From Natrinema thermotolerans DSM 11552 (lineage in GTDB: Archaea > Halobacteriota > Halobacteria > Halobacteriales > Natrialbaceae), in assembly GCA_000337115.1 (NCBI GenBank), contig AOIR01000023.1, positions 18,795 to 62,063 of the forward strand: DNA of 43,269 bases, given 5' to 3'. The stretch's first letter is position 1; every line of letters begins with the position of its first letter. The notes beneath the pieces were generated by a model, which saw only the letters and a program-made list of their open reading frames with translations, searched no databases and was not told the DNA's origin. This document shows, one piece after another, positions 42,648-43,269 of this stretch. The translations under genes were made by a program, and so were the position numbers.

Positions 42648-43269
42648 ATGATGGTTGCAGACGTAGAGACGATCGACCGTGTCGGCGTCGTCGGCGCTGG
42701 CACGATGGGCAGTGGTATCGCACAGGTCGCCGCAACGGCAGGCTACGACGTCGTCATGCGCGACGTCGAACAGGAGTTCGTCGACAGTGGTTTCGAGACG
42801 ATCGACGACAGTCTCGGTCGACTCGTCAGCAGAGACGCTCTGACCGAGGACGAAGCCGACGCGGCCCGCGACCGGATCACCGGCACGACCGACCTCGAGG
42901 ACCTCGCGGACTGCGATGTCGTCGTCGAGGCTGCCGTCGAGAACCTCGAGATCAAACGCGACATCTTCGCCGATCTCGATGAAACCTGTCGCGACGACGC
43001 CGTCCTCGCGACGAACACGAGTACGCTTTCGATTACCTCGATCGCGAGCGCGACCGAGCGACCGGCGGCCGTCGTCGGGCTGCACTTCATGAATCCCGTC
43101 CCGGTGATGGAGGGCGTCGAGATCGTCGTCGGCGAGAAGACCGACGACGACGTCACCGCGCTGGCACACGAATTCGCCGAGGACCTCGGGAAGACGACCT
43201 GGGAGGCCGACGACAAGCCCGGCTTCGTCACCAACCGGATCCTGATGCCCTGGATCAACGAGGGGATCC
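42648..43269 (+). CDS. 3-hydroxyacyl-CoA dehydrogenase, partial
   Basis: The gene runs off the right edge after 207 codons. The N-terminus has the NAD-binding VGVVGAGTMGSGIAQVAA, followed by DCDVVVEAAVENLEIKRDI, ATNTSTLSITSIA and VVGLHFMNPVPVMEGVEIV, where His and Asn are catalytic. It oxidises 3-hydroxyacyl-CoA to 3-ketoacyl-CoA. Start is ATG 42648, or 42651 directly after it. It is divergent from the thiolase. The terminal FVTNRILMPWINEG is the beginning of the C-terminal domain. Confidence 0.93.
   Translation, partial: MMVADVETIDRVGVVGAGTMGSGIAQVAATAGYDVVMRDVEQEFVDSGFETIDDSLGRLVSRDALTEDEADAARDRITGTTDLEDLADCDVVVEAAVENLEIKRDIFADLDETCRDDAVLATNTSTLSITSIASATERPAAVVGLHFMNPVPVMEGVEIVVGEKTDDDVTALAHEFAEDLGKTTWEADDKPGFVTNRILMPWINEGI

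Noticed and set aside
1-43269. tRNA or rRNA genes
   Set aside because: I saw no cloverleaf with a T-loop consensus and no rRNA-like sequence on either strand, though a tRNA scan was not run.

Overview
The window looks like chromosomal DNA from a halophilic archaeon, probably of the Natrialba/Natrinema/Haloterrigena kind. The evidence is high GC, strongly acidic proteins, twin-arginine secretion signals, a HalOD1 output-domain protein, haloarchaeal IS6-type insertion sequences and a haloarchaeal type I-B CRISPR repeat. The species assignment is inference. The last six bases are GGATCC, so the right edge may be a cloning or assembly boundary.

Layout. At 1-2.1 kb there is a possible IS200/IS605 tail, a HalOD1 protein, a LURP-one-like protein and a Tat lipoprotein. 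At 2.1-2.8 kb is a decayed IS6-type element. From 3.3 to 13 kb lies a metal and transport region: a CPx-type copper ATPase, a SOUL-family protein, a structured intergenic stretch, a small haloarchaeal protein, a NicO-type nickel/cobalt transporter divergent from NikR, an NmrA-like oxidoreductase, an EamA permease and a PiT phosphate permease.

From 13.4 to 29.3 kb is a complete type I-B CRISPR-Cas locus. I counted 101 repeats and 100 spacers by hand (13423-20002). A short leader (20003-20114) separates the array from a tightly overlapping minus-strand operon that reads cas6-cas8b-cas7-cas5-cas3-cas4-cas1-cas2 towards the array. The repeat strand, the leader and the operon all point the same way, so the array is expected to be transcribed on the minus strand. 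Cas6 would cut the precursor RNA, Cas8b/Cas5/Cas7 would form Cascade, Cas3 would degrade the target, and Cas1/Cas2/Cas4 would add spacers next to cas2.

From 29.5 to 36.8 kb the window becomes an accessory scrapyard: an apparently intact 689-bp IS6-type element directly upstream of the cas promoter, lower-GC hypotheticals, a Doc/Fic toxin cassette with a small partner, an integrase C-terminal relic, a Tat-exported subtilase, two decayed reading frames, a palindromic MITE and a third IS6 relic. A 42-nt inverted repeat with the same arms and geometry occurs at both 7278 and 31210 and is one of the more unusual signals here.

From 36.8 kb to the end the DNA is ordinary core metabolism: both subunits of methylmalonyl-CoA mutase, an acyl-CoA synthetase, a DUF35/thiolase pair and the start of a 3-hydroxyacyl-CoA dehydrogenase. 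Together they suggest a propionyl-CoA, fatty-acid or hydroxybutyrate carbon module. I do not see a clearly new defence enzyme. The novelty candidates are the paired 42-nt operators, the structured 6.7-6.9 kb region and the inverted repeat abutting the CRISPR trailer.
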